Positions 26,192 through 34,403 of a stretch of DNA of 64,000 bases are shown in pieces. The translations under genes and the position numbers were made by a program. The DNA is taken from contig NZ_CP071793.1 in assembly GCF_017498545.1 (NCBI RefSeq), positions 7,143,001 through 7,207,000 of the forward strand. Direction: 5' to 3'. This DNA comes from Sulfidibacter corallicola. Lineage in GTDB: Bacteria; Acidobacteriota; Holophagae; Acanthopleuribacterales; Acanthopleuribacteraceae. The notes below the pieces were generated by a model, which was not told the origin of the DNA, did not search any database, and worked only from the letters and a program-made list of their open reading frames with translations. How positions within the stretch are numbered: the first letter of the stretch is position 1; the number at the start of each line of letters is the position of its first letter.

Positions 26192-27511
26192 TCAAGGAGA
26201 CGCGTTCTCGCGGGCCGCGCAAACCCGTACCGTGTTTTCGATCAGGGGATTCACGATGTAGGAGGGGACCCCGGATTGGCAGGACACGATTTGATTGGAT
26301 AGCAAGGCTTCCACGAAGGATTTGGATTCCAGCGAGGAGGGGATGTTCTTCAGGCGAACCCCTTCGAGGAACTGGATCTGGGAAAGAGATGTGATGGTGC
26401 GTGCCTGAATGTCCGCCAGTTTTCTGCGCCCGCGCACCACGTGCTCGCGATCGACGCGAACTCCGGCCTGGCGCCGCGCGTCGCGGGCCGCCGCGTGGAG
26501 AATCGCCAGGTATTGGCGCAGGATGCCGCCGGAATAGTGAATGGCCTCGTCGATGGCGTCGTCGGAAACGAGATCGGCATCTGCGGCCATGCGGTTGCGC
26601 AGGATCTGGCGCAGGATCTTCTTGTTGGCCTCGCTGTTGGTGGGACACTCCGCCAAGTCGCCCTCGGTCGTGGGATTGACGTTGAGCGTCAGTCCGATTT
26701 TGTGGATTTCCTGGTTCACGCTCAGGCTCTCCGGACGAAAGGCGAGGTGGACCGGAATCGTGATGATCTTCTTGCAGCGCAGGCCCAGCAGGAATTGGCG
26801 ATCGTCGCCGAACAGTCGCTTGATTTGGGGTTGGGCTTGAATTTTTTCCAAGTCGTCCAAAATCAGGAGGACACGACGACCCTTGGACTGGAGTTCGTAT
26901 TCCAGGATCAAATCGTTGACCAGATCCAGCAGATCCGATTTTTTGAGGCGGAAGGCATCGCGCGCCATCTGGCGGTAGGTCTTGTCCTGGAAGAGCCGGG
27001 TGAAAAAGCGTTGGTTGAAACGAATCATCGGTTTCTGGCGGGTGCCCTCGTCCTCGGCGTCCTGGGCCTGCTTGCGGGGAGCCAGTCTTTCGTTTTCACG
27101 CGGTTCCGTGACGACGCCTTCCTCGGCACGTTGCAGGTTGAGCAATTTTTCGAGCAGGTGCGGCTCGAGAATGGGGTGACCCTCGACGAGCTTGAACGCG
27201 AGGATCAGCAGCACGTCGATGATATCCACGTCGGCGATGTCGATCGCTTCCTTGGCGCGAATGAAGCGGACACTGAAGTTGGCACGCACCACTTCGTCGG
27301 CCACGAAATTCAGGGCGGTGGTTTTGCCCGTGCCCGGCTGACCGGCGACGAATCGGGTCTGGGTGTGCTTGGCATCGTAGAGCACCGAATCGCGAAGATC
27401 CTCGATGACGCCGTCGAAAATGGGGACGTACAAATTGCGGTCGCCGTGTTGTAGGGGCTGCCAGGGATCGAGCAGGTTGACCAACTCGGGAATGTTGGAT
27501 GCGGGTTCCAT
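26192..27511 (-). CDS. AAA+ ATPase of unknown function
   Basis: The 439-residue product has a Walker A motif 'GQPGTGKTT' (about residues 57-65) and Walker B 'RRVLLILDDLEK' (about 225), within an AAA_16/Orc-like fold. A C-terminal helical region could be a winged-helix lid ('YIVNPLIENTV'). There are no membrane segments or fused effector. The ATG at 27511 follows AGAGG at good spacing; an upstream frame to 27619 has no ribosome site. The gene stands alone between unrelated neighbours. Orphan ATPases of this kind occur in DNA transactions, in signalling and in some defence systems. Nothing here decides between these. Confidence 0.75.
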   Translation of the reverse strand: MEPASNIPELVNLLDPWQPLQHGDRNLYVPIFDGVIEDLRDSVLYDAKHTQTRFVAGQPGTGKTTALNFVADEVVRANFSVRFIRAKEAIDIADVDIIDVLLILAFKLVEGHPILEPHLLEKLLNLQRAEEGVVTEPRENERLAPRKQAQDAEDEGTRQKPMIRFNQRFFTRLFQDKTYRQMARDAFRLKKSDLLDLVNDLILEYELQSKGRRVLLILDDLEKIQAQPQIKRLFGDDRQFLLGLRCKKIITIPVHLAFRPESLSVNQEIHKIGLTLNVNPTTEGDLAECPTNSEANKKILRQILRNRMAADADLVSDDAIDEAIHYSGGILRQYLAILHAAARDARRQAGVRVDREHVVRGRRKLADIQARTITSLSQIQFLEGVRLKNIPSSLESKSFVEALLSNQIVSCQSGVPSYIVNPLIENTVRVCAARENASP

Positions 27512-28061
27512 GAATTGCCTCTTTTTATCTGATGCCCATTCAGCGCCCCGCGCATCGCCGGGGCCTGGGGCCGCTTGGCTGCCTGGGCACGGTGTCGGTT
27601 CAAGGATGGCGGATTCCAACCAGACAGGAGGTCACGGATTCTGCGCAGGTACCCGATACCTGAAGGCCGAAAACACCGCGCATGGCGTCGCGCGGACCGA
27701 GCCAGAGGAATCGTTCCAAAAACCACTGGCTCCGATAGGGCACTAAATCGATGCGTGCGTGGGCGATTCTAGCATGAGGATTCGAGCGCGGACCGCCAAA
27801 AAAGGTCGAGCGAGGCGGGAGCCCAATGGGAGTGCGGGCTGGCCCCGACCCGTTCATCCGGGCCTTGACCATGCCAACTCGCGGGATTTTTGCCCTCGAG
27901 GACGGCGTAATTGTCGTCACTTTTGGGGGATTTCGTGCATCTTGCGACGATTCATACACCAGAATGAATCATATCGATTTCATGCTTTTATGGTCGCTTA
28001 TCTTTTTGACTTTCTAAACAAGTGAAGTCAGTCGAGTTTATTTGTCTCAGTGTGAGGAGTT
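27512..28061. other. Divergent intergenic region
   Basis: About 550 bases between the minus-strand AAA+ gene and the plus-strand cytochrome-like gene. The right part (27940-28030) is AT-rich, which suits a promoter for the plus-strand gene. No ORF is credible and no repeat is recognised. Confidence 0.5.
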
Positions 28062-31000
28062 ATGTTTTTTCCCAGAGATTTGCCCCACCGCGCGCCACGA
28101 ATCATGCACTTCGTCGCGGCCTTGGCACTTTGGTTGGCGGTCCAACCGCTCGTCGCCCAGGTCGATTACGACATTCTCTACCTTCGCGCGCCTCGCTACG
28201 GCGATGGCCAGAACACCATTTGGCCCGAGGTGTTCCACCCGGCCAGCATGGAGCCCGGCACCGACCTGATGTTGTTGCATCCCGGCGGCAGCGAAGAGGT
28301 CCTGATCGATGCCGGCGACGGCGCGGTCGCCGATACGGTCCTCTCTTTCGATGCCAAAACCGTTTACTATTCGCTCTTCCCCGACATGTCCGACGACGCC
28401 CTCAACGGGCAGCGGGCGGACCTGCCGCGTCAGGGCGCCGACATCTACAAGATGGATTTGGAAACCCGGGAAATCACCCGACTGACCTTCGGGGAATGGA
28501 CGCCCAACCAGGCGGCCGGCAATTGGACCGACGAGCCCGTGGGCGCCGGCGCTTCCAACGATCAGAACTACCTGGGCTACGGCATTCTCAATCTGGGGCC
28601 CTGTCCCTTGCCGGACGGGCGCATCATGTTCACTTCCAACCGCAACGGTTTCATGCCCAACAAGTCGTTCACCCAGGTCTGTTTGCAGTTGTACGTGATG
28701 GACGACGACGGTCGCAACGTGGAGCAGGTCGGCTTTCTCAATATCGGCGCGGCCTTGCACCCCACCATTCTGAAGGACGGCCGCGTCATGTTCTCGTCCT
28801 ACGAGGCACAGGGTCTGCGCGATCGCCGGCTTTGGGCGCTGTGGTCGATCTGGCCCGACGGCCGGAACTGGGGACCGCTGATGAGTGCCTTCAAACACTC
28901 CGCGGCCTTTCACTTCCAGACCCAGTTGACCGACGGTCGCATCGCGGTCGTCGATTACTACAATCTCAACAACAACGGCTTCGGGGCGTTGCTGGCCTTC
29001 CCGGCCAACCCTTCCGAAATGCCGACCTTCGGATCGCCGTTCCCCAACGACGACAGCAACCCGCCCATTCAGGCGGGCATCCATAGTAACGGCAACCTGC
29101 GTTTCACGCGCTACCCCTTCTCGCCGGTGGGTTTGGAAACCCTGACGCCGTTCACCCACGGTGACGACAACGCCGCACCGTTGAGCGATCCCGACAACCA
29201 GAACAGCGTGCGTGTGGGCAAGGTGACCCATCCCTCGGCCTCCGCCGACGGAGTGTTGGTGGTCTGGACCCCGGGCCCCGCCAACGATTTGTCGCGTCCC
29301 ACGCCGCAGCCCTACTACGACGGCGGCATCTACCTGCTCGCCAACAACTTCCCGGCTCAAGACGCCACCGACCTGGTGCTCGTCAAAAACGATCCGAACT
29401 ACAACGAACAGTGGCCCAAGGCGGTGTTGCCCTACAGCGCGATCCACGGTGTGGAAAAACCGGTCCGTCTTCCCTGGCTACCTAACGAGGGCGAAGAGCA
29501 CGAGGAGCTGCCGGCCGGAACGCCGTTCGGTCTCGTCGGCACTTCCAGTTTCTACAACCGCAACACTTCGCCCGGCAGCGGCAGCAGCCGCTTCGACGGC
29601 CTGGATCCCTTCAACACCAGCCAGAACAACGTCAGTTCCAACTGGGGCATTCAAGGGTCCGATGCGGGGCTCTACACCAATGCCGATATCTGGGCCGTGC
29701 GCGTTCTCGCCATGGAGCCCACCAGTCACCGCAGTTACGGTCCCAATGGCGGCTGTTGCGGGGCGCAACGCAACTTCGACAGCCACGCCAACGAGCGGCT
29801 GCGCATCCTCGGCGAAATCCCCCTGCGCAAGGAAGACGGTCAGGGCCAGCCGCTGCTCGACGGCGACGGCAACCCGGATACCAGTTTCTTGGCCCGAATC
29901 CCGGCCGACGTCCCCTTCACCTTCCAAACGCTCGACCGCAACCGCATGGCCCTGAACACCTCTCAAACCTGGCACCAGGTTCGGCCCGGCGAGGTCCGCA
30001 CCGATTGCGGCGGTTGCCACGCCCACGCCGAGATGCCTACCGATTTCGAGCAAACCGCGGCCGCGTTGCCCACCTTCACCATTTCGGACCTGGTGCACCA
30101 GACGCCGATCCTCTCCAAGGACGCACAGGGTGAGCCGAACGTGATCACGCTGGCCGAACGGGCGGTGGACGTCGAGTACTACCGCGACATCAAACCGATC
30201 CTGCAGGCCTCTTGCGTGCCCTGTCACAGCACCTCCAACCCACAGGCCCAGTTGGTGCTCGACGAGGAACACCTGGTCGACCGTCACGAGAACAGCTACA
30301 ACCGCCTGGCTCGTGACAGCGACGCCCAGTACGGCTACCCGCCGGTGATCAGCAACGGCACCTGGCGCCAGACGAACGCGTCGCGGTACATTCGCAAGTT
30401 CCAGAGTCGGCGCAGCCTGTTGGTCTGGAAGGTCTTCGGCGAGCGCCTGGACGGCTGGACCAACGAGGATCACCCCACCGAGAGCGAGCCGGGCAATGCC
30501 GCGACGCTTCCGGATGGGGCCAACCCCAACGAGGCCGATCTGGACTTCACCGGCACCATCATGCCGCCGCCCGGCGCCGTGCATCCCGACACCAACCAAC
30601 CGATTCCGGCCCTGACCGAGGATCAGAAAATGTTGATCGCCACCTGGATCGACCTGGGTTGTCCCGCCAACGAGACCGAGGCGACCGGCGGGAACCGAAC
30701 CAACATGGGCTGGTTCCTCGACGATCTGCGGCCGACGCTCACGATCAGCGCACCGCGGGCCGGTCTGCAAACGCGGCCTCTGACCGAACTGAACATCGGG
30801 GCTTTCGACTACTACTCGGGTCTGGTCGTGGAAAGTCTCAGCGTCACCGCCAACTTCTCGGTGAACGGGAACGCACCCGGTACCGAACTGGCCTCGCTGT
30901 TCACCGAGTCCGAGGACCACGTGTGGACCCTGGCACTTCAGACCCCCATTCTGGAGCTTGCCGACGGGGAACTGGTCGTCACCGTTCGCGACGAGCAGGG

Positions 31001-31166
31001 CAACATTTCCGAGTTGAAACGCGCGTTCGGCGTGCAATCGCGGCCGTTGCTGCTGTTCCCGCTCCAGGCCTGGCAGAACGCGACGAACTACGACGGCGAT
31101 TTCGACTTCAACACCAACAACGTCAACGAAGTGCTCGACATGGTCTCGTTCCTGAACGACCTCTGA
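28062..31166 (+). CDS. Secreted beta-propeller / cytochrome c-like protein, resembling hydrazine-synthase alpha-type proteins
   Basis: The 1,034-residue product has a signal peptide after a basic start (HFVAALALWLAVQPLVAQ). The first half holds PD40/TolB-like propeller blades such as 'LPDGRIMFTSNRNGF' and 'LKDGRVMFSSYE'. Two heme-attachment motifs follow, CGGCH (about residue 648) and CVPCH (about 718), inside a segment like planctomycete-type cytochrome c proteins ('DIKPILQASCVPCHS'). This layout is that of hydrazine-synthase alpha-like proteins, which are common in bacteria that make no hydrazine, so an actual hydrazine role is unlikely. The last 38 residues carry a single dockerin-like calcium loop (D-F-N-T-N-N-V-N-E-V-L-D) 11 residues after a Trp. 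GAGGAG precedes the ATG. It probably acts in the periplasm or at the surface as an electron-transfer or binding protein. Confidence 0.8.
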   Translation: MFFPRDLPHRAPRIMHFVAALALWLAVQPLVAQVDYDILYLRAPRYGDGQNTIWPEVFHPASMEPGTDLMLLHPGGSEEVLIDAGDGAVADTVLSFDAKTVYYSLFPDMSDDALNGQRADLPRQGADIYKMDLETREITRLTFGEWTPNQAAGNWTDEPVGAGASNDQNYLGYGILNLGPCPLPDGRIMFTSNRNGFMPNKSFTQVCLQLYVMDDDGRNVEQVGFLNIGAALHPTILKDGRVMFSSYEAQGLRDRRLWALWSIWPDGRNWGPLMSAFKHSAAFHFQTQLTDGRIAVVDYYNLNNNGFGALLAFPANPSEMPTFGSPFPNDDSNPPIQAGIHSNGNLRFTRYPFSPVGLETLTPFTHGDDNAAPLSDPDNQNSVRVGKVTHPSASADGVLVVWTPGPANDLSRPTPQPYYDGGIYLLANNFPAQDATDLVLVKNDPNYNEQWPKAVLPYSAIHGVEKPVRLPWLPNEGEEHEELPAGTPFGLVGTSSFYNRNTSPGSGSSRFDGLDPFNTSQNNVSSNWGIQGSDAGLYTNADIWAVRVLAMEPTSHRSYGPNGGCCGAQRNFDSHANERLRILGEIPLRKEDGQGQPLLDGDGNPDTSFLARIPADVPFTFQTLDRNRMALNTSQTWHQVRPGEVRTDCGGCHAHAEMPTDFEQTAAALPTFTISDLVHQTPILSKDAQGEPNVITLAERAVDVEYYRDIKPILQASCVPCHSTSNPQAQLVLDEEHLVDRHENSYNRLARDSDAQYGYPPVISNGTWRQTNASRYIRKFQSRRSLLVWKVFGERLDGWTNEDHPTESEPGNAATLPDGANPNEADLDFTGTIMPPPGAVHPDTNQPIPALTEDQKMLIATWIDLGCPANETEATGGNRTNMGWFLDDLRPTLTISAPRAGLQTRPLTELNIGAFDYYSGLVVESLSVTANFSVNGNAPGTELASLFTESEDHVWTLALQTPILELADGELVVTVRDEQGNISELKRAFGVQSRPLLLFPLQAWQNATNYDGDFDFNTNNVNEVLDMVSFLNDL

Positions 31167-31176
31167 GCACGGTCGA

Positions 31177-31224
31177 AAAAAGTGGGCGACCCGGGGAGAA
31201 AGGTTGTCAAACCCCGGGCCGCCC
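31177..31224 (-). terminator. Rho-independent terminator between convergent genes
   Basis: A 13-bp stem (31184-31196 with 31212-31224, one mismatch) has a 15-base loop. On the minus strand it is followed by six T residues (AAAAAA at about 31176-31181 on the plus strand). It fits termination of the minus-strand membrane-protein gene at 31359 and may also stop the plus-strand gene ending at 31166. Confidence 0.75.
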
Positions 31225-31358
31225 GATCCTGATTCGAGTTGGGTTATGGGAGAGTGCGTGACTCGATCAGGAAATGGAGACTGGCATGGATCCCCGGCGC
31301 GCTTCAGGGTGCCGGATGGTGATATTTGGTTGGGGAAGGACCTTTAGGGTGGGCGTGA

Positions 31359-31817
31359 TCAGTCCGCGTTCGCCAACCACGAGCGGACCGATTGGTTGGG
31401 GCTTTCCACGGCCATGACGATTGGTGCGTACAGGGCGACTACGATGACGGCCGTGGTGAGGATATCCGACAGCGAATGGTACCGCTGGTAAAGCATCAGG
31501 CAGACGTAGGCGCCCCAGGTGAGCGGCCAAATCCAACCGAAGCGCCGCGTCGTCGCGACCAGGTAAATGACCAGGGTCAAGGTCACGGCGGTGTGGGTAC
31601 TGAAATTCAGGCCCATCGAACGCCAGATGTGGCAAAAGTGGTCCAGGTACATGATGCCGTAGGCGACGACCATGCCGCTCGAGATGGCGGCGAATCGCCA
31701 AACCGCCAGGGGCCAGGCGCGTTTCCAGAGCGCCTTGGCCATGAGGATCAGGGAGACCACGGCCAGAAGCGGCAGATACGAGTCGGCGATGCGATCCAGG
31801 GTTTCGTAACTGAGCAT
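31359..31817 (-). CDS. Small membrane protein, PAP2-like
   Basis: The 152-residue product has four to five predicted membrane helices. Two segments resemble the later phosphatase signature of PAP2 proteins: 'NFSTHTAV' in the place of PSGH, and 'RYHSLSDILTTA' in the place of SRx5Hx3D. The first signature, Kx6RP, is not visible, and the protein is shorter than typical PAP2 phosphatases. It may be a divergent lipid phosphatase-related protein or an inactive relative. It stands alone upstream of a good terminator and next to a repeat region. A second minus frame covering 31267-31851 is a shadow. Confidence 0.6.
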   Translation of the reverse strand: MLSYETLDRIADSYLPLLAVVSLILMAKALWKRAWPLAVWRFAAISSGMVVAYGIMYLDHFCHIWRSMGLNFSTHTAVTLTLVIYLVATTRRFGWIWPLTWGAYVCLMLYQRYHSLSDILTTAVIVVALYAPIVMAVESPNQSVRSWLANAD

Positions 31818-32112
31818 GTTCCACCGGTCGCGCTTGATTTGGGCGACGCATCGTGCCCCAGCGAATGCCGGTATGAAGTGCGAGAGGTGTTCCAGTTATT
31901 CGGCAGTGGTGTCGTTCGCATTGAAATTATTTGAAATGATGGAGTTATCGATGGTGAAGGAGGCGAGAAGTCACCGTCGAATCTGGCGACATATGGTCAT
32001 GTGTCGAAATGTCGACATCTGTATGACGATACTTGGTCAGGATTTATGAATATATTGTAGGTGAAGTGACGATTATTGTAGTTGTCCCCGGCTGCCAAAG
32101 AGGGTCGTCGTG

Positions 32113-32226
32113 CAGGGCCGGTATGGCACGGCCGGTATGGCAGGGCCGGTATGGCAGGGCCGGTATGGCACGGCCGGTATGGCACGGCCGGTATGGCAGG
32201 GCCGGTATGGCACGGCCGGTATGGCC
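32113..32226. repeat. Tandem array of eight 14-bp units
   Basis: The core GTATGG recurs at 32121, 32135, 32149, 32163, 32177, 32191, 32205 and 32219, an exact 14-base period. The unit is GGCCGGTATGGCA followed by C or G, and that last position alternates irregularly between copies. Single copies of the same unit occur at 32547-32560 and 46002-46015, both inside a family hairpin. The array abuts a hairpin element at 32233. A 14-base period does not preserve a reading frame, so a coding role is unlikely. Confidence 0.95.
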
Positions 32227-32230
32227 AGGT

Positions 32231-32262
32231 AGGTGCGACCGCTGGTCGCACATTCCGAAGCC
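32231..32262 (+). repeat. Family hairpin element with GTGCGACC stem
   Basis: The usual flank AGGTAG precedes a perfect stem-loop GTGCGACC-GCT-GGTCGCAC (32233-32240, loop 32241-32243, 32244-32251), and CATTCCGAAGCC follows. The loop and flanks match the other family members, but the stem sequence differs completely. Confidence 0.8.
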
Positions 32263-32334
32263 GAATGCTTCAATGCTCTCGCAATGGGCTGTGCATCTCT
32301 CTTTCAAGTCTCGAACCTGCGATGCGTGGATCGC

Positions 32335-32485
32335 TTCGGCAAGTTCATCCGGCGGGCTTACCGCCCCTGATGCCCCAACCTGGCACGACGAATCTCTCGG
32401 CATTCGGGAACGCCAAACGGATTCGTTTCATAAGAGCCACGCACCAGCGGGAATACCCGCTCGATTTCGAGAAAGAAACAACGCG
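32335..32485 (-). repeat. Family hairpin element, minus orientation, degenerate
   Basis: Read on the minus strand, it holds the TTTCTTTCTCGAAATCGAG block (shared with the long repeats), CCGAGAGATTCGTCGTGCCA, then a GC-rich stem region with a GGGGCGGTAAGCCC insert and a CGAAGC end. The order matches the copy at 32.66-32.82 kb. The stem is imperfect. Confidence 0.6.
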
Positions 32486-32530
32486 ATGCGAGCCGACTCG
32501 GAGAGCCCGTACGTGCAATAGAGGTGTAAA

Positions 32531-32582
32531 GCCTGCAGGTTGAGCACGGCCGGTATGGCAGCTTGCTCAACCAACTCGAAGC
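32531..32582 (+). repeat. Family hairpin element interrupted by one 14-bp unit
   Basis: Stem GGTTGAGCA (32538-32546) pairs perfectly with TGCTCAACC (32564-32572), with the usual GCT loop at 32561-32563. Between the left arm and the loop lies exactly one 14-base unit, CGGCCGGTATGGCA (32547-32560), identical to the unit of the tandem array. Removing it restores a standard family hairpin. Confidence 0.85.
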
Positions 32583-32659
32583 GACTTGATAGAAATCTTT
32601 TGCGCCATCGAGAGATCGGAGGCACGATTTATCTGCTTCGCTCTTTTACGACTCGATCT

Positions 32660-32745
32660 TTCGAAGCGCGGATCGCTTCGATGTGTCGGGCCAGCGGCCC
32701 AACCTACCTGGCACGACGAATCTCTCGGCATTAGGCACTCCGAGC
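32660..32745 (-). repeat. Family hairpin element, minus orientation
   Basis: Stem GTCGGGCC (32685-32692), loop AGC (32693-32695) and GGCCCAAC (32696-32703) are followed by TACC; on the minus strand this reads GGTA-GTTGGGCC-GCT-GGCCCGAC. The flank with TCGAAGC lies on the left, as expected for this orientation. It adjoins long repeat copy B. Confidence 0.8.
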
Positions 32746-33025
32746 AACTTTGTTTCAAGAGAGCCGTGAACCAGCAGGCATACCCGCTCGATTTCGAGAA
32801 AGAAACAGACCACCTGGTTTCTCGCGAAGGGCCATGGGTCGTTCATTCAAAAAATCAAGCAAGAACCCATGAACATCGGAAACCAGGAAAGGATCGGCAT
32901 TTGGTGTCACATCATGGTCCTGCTTTTCCTGGTTTCCATCATTCCTGCCCTCCTGATCAAGATTTGACGACGGCAAGACCCAGCTCAGGTTGGATGCACC
33001 ACTTTGTTTCGAGAGAGTTCACAAA
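32745..33025 (-). repeat. Long dispersed repeat, copy B (inverted relative to copy A)
   Basis: The reverse complement of this stretch matches 14745-15015 across its length, including the conserved internal inverted repeat GGAAACCAGGAAA / TTTCCTGGTTTCC (here about 32880-32937). As in copy A, a family hairpin element lies next to the TTTCTTTCTCGAAATCGAG end, so the two pieces may form one composite element of about 400 bases. Confidence 0.8.
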
Positions 33026-33119
33026 GGACGCGGAGGTAGATGTGGAGACCCTGCTTCCGAATGGGCACGAGGCAATGAGCGGACAAAAAAATACCCCGAT
33101 TCGAAGAGGGAGGACGAAT

Positions 33120-33205
33120 CGGGGTTCAAACCTAAATCGAGCGAATCTTGGCGGCACGCGGCACAAATCTGTTGGGCTGCAACAGCTTTGTACATCGCAT
33201 CCACC
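33120..33205 (+). repeat. Short dispersed repeat, copy 1
   Basis: The blocks TCAAACCTAAATCGAGCGAA-TCTTGGCGG and GCATCCACCCGAATCG recur near 48805-48835 and 48983-49000 in the same orientation and order, with several substitutions and a longer spacer there. No coding frame is conserved. Confidence 0.5.
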
Positions 33206-33256
33206 CGAATCGCACACTTTAGGTCAGAATGATGGGAGGGTAGGTTGCGGTAACAG

Positions 33257-33355
33257 TTATGGGTTCGGTCGGTCTTTTGGAGAACAGGTTCCGTTTGCTC
33301 GTGTGTTATTGCTTGGGGGGGGTCCGATTGAGAATGCTCCGTTGTCTACCCTCAT
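33257..33355 (-). CDS. Possible 32-residue peptide ORF upstream of the RiPP-like operon
   Basis: Reading on the minus strand, ATG at 33355 is preceded by AGGAG at an ideal six-base spacing and runs 32 codons to TAA at 33257. The peptide begins MRVDNGAFSIGPPPSNN and ends CSPKDRPNP. It is hydrophilic, has one Cys and several Ser/Thr/Asn, and shows no family I know. It lies divergently 234 bases from the methyltransferase gene, so it could be a small precursor or leader peptide, or chance. A competing plus-strand frame across the same bases ends in the hydrophobic tail 'APLSTLIVVS' at 33368 but has no good start. Confidence 0.25.
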   Translation of the reverse strand: MRVDNGAFSIGPPPSNNTRANGTCSPKDRPNP

Positions 33356-33589
33356 TGTGGTCTCCTAATTCGCAGTGAATATGGAGAAACCTAGGAGATT
33401 GACCCTCACAGGCGGTTTTTGTCGGATCCTCGGTGGAAAATGGAAGCTGCAATGCGGTTTGGGAATCGAATCAAATGGGAAGCTCCGTCCTCCGTGCCAC
33501 GGTGTTTTGCTCTCGAAGCGAACCTGCTATGCTGCTGGGGTTCCGCATCGAACGACGGTCCAACCAGAAACACGCAATCGGGAGGCGCC

Positions 33590-34390
33590 ATGCACAGAGG
33601 CTCGCTGACGGTGGTCGGTACGGGCATTCAGTTGGGGAGCCATTTGTCCGCGGCGGCTCGGGCCTGGATCACCAAATCGGAAGTGGTCTTCTATCATGTG
33701 GCCGACGTCCTGACGGCCGAGTGGCTGGTCACGCTCAACAAGGAAGCCCGGCCGTTGCCGGTCAATCGCGAAGCCAAGCGGCGTAGCGAGGTCCACGCGG
33801 GCATGGTGCCGCCGATCATGACCGAGCTCCATGCCGGCAAGCGGGTGTGCGTGGTCTTCTACGGACACCCGGGTGTGTTTACCGATCCGACCTTTCGATT
33901 GCTCGGCGCGGCTGAAAAGGCCGGGTTCAAAACGCGGTTGATGCCCGCGATCTCTGCCGATGCGTGCCTGTACGCGGACCTGCGGGTCGACCCCGCCAAA
34001 CACGGCAGCCAAAGTTTCGAAGCCACCGATTTCCTGCTGCGCGATCGGCGCTTCGATCCCTGGGCCCACCTGATCCTGTGGCAGGTGGCGATGATCGGCA
34101 ACCTGGGCTTTTTCGACCCCGGCAAGACCAGGCGGGGCCTGGATGAACTGGTGACCCGCCTGTTGCGCGACTACCCCGAAGATCACGAGGTGGTGGTGTA
34201 TGTGGCCGCCATCTACCCGACGCGCCGGCCGATGATCCTGCGCGTGCCGCTTCGCCGGCTGGTCGATGCGGAGATGCCCGAAGCGGCGACCCTCTACGTA
34301 CCGCCCTGCGGTACTGCACCGATGAATACGTCCATGGCGCAACGATTGGGGATCGAGCTGCCGCCGGACAACGCCGCCTCACCACCCTGA
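33590..34390 (+). CDS. Borosin-like SAM-dependent methyltransferase (tetrapyrrole-methylase fold), first gene of a RiPP-like operon
   Basis: The 266-residue product starts at an ATG preceded by GGGAGG. It matches alpha-N-methyltransferases of the borosin type (OphMA and bacterial split enzymes) along its length: 'GSLTVVGTGI' (4-13), 'VVFYGHPGVF' (88-97) in the SAM site, 'GFKTRLMPAISADACLYADL' (112-131), 'FEATDFLLRDR' (143-153) and 'LYVPP' (235-239). The length equals split bacterial borosin enzymes that act on a separate precursor, and there is no C-terminal core peptide. In my by-eye alignment, recalled from memory, the Arg of the active site is kept (R65) but the two catalytic tyrosines appear as Asn59 and His69. 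True backbone N-methylation is therefore uncertain. It is followed 13 bases later by the TfuA gene. Confidence 0.8.
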   Translation: MHRGSLTVVGTGIQLGSHLSAAARAWITKSEVVFYHVADVLTAEWLVTLNKEARPLPVNREAKRRSEVHAGMVPPIMTELHAGKRVCVVFYGHPGVFTDPTFRLLGAAEKAGFKTRLMPAISADACLYADLRVDPAKHGSQSFEATDFLLRDRRFDPWAHLILWQVAMIGNLGFFDPGKTRRGLDELVTRLLRDYPEDHEVVVYVAAIYPTRRPMILRVPLRRLVDAEMPEAATLYVPPCGTAPMNTSMAQRLGIELPPDNAASPP

Positions 34391-34403
34391 AAGGTTGCCG
34401 CCC

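Larger units (their letters stand above)
31818..33589. other. Repeat-rich noncoding region upstream of the RiPP-like operon
   Basis: About 1.8 kb with no long gene. From left to right it holds an AT-rich stretch (31900-32080), a 14-bp tandem array, several hairpin elements in both orientations, long repeat copy B, a short dispersed repeat (33120-33205) and a possible 32-residue ORF on the minus strand (33257-33355). Each is listed separately. The ORFs seen in the tandem array are by-products of the 14-bp period, which opens all frames. Confidence 0.7.

Noticed and set aside
32033..32521. Repetitive Gly/Arg/Met-rich peptides encoded in several frames at the 14-bp array
   Set aside because: A 14-base period opens all frames and gives repeated peptides automatically; there is no ribosome site and no leader.
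32586..33368. 260-codon plus-strand frame across the repeat region upstream of the RiPP-like operon
   Set aside because: It runs through long repeat copy B and a hairpin element, with no conserved frame in copy A. Only its last 20 codons were kept as a weak precursor idea.
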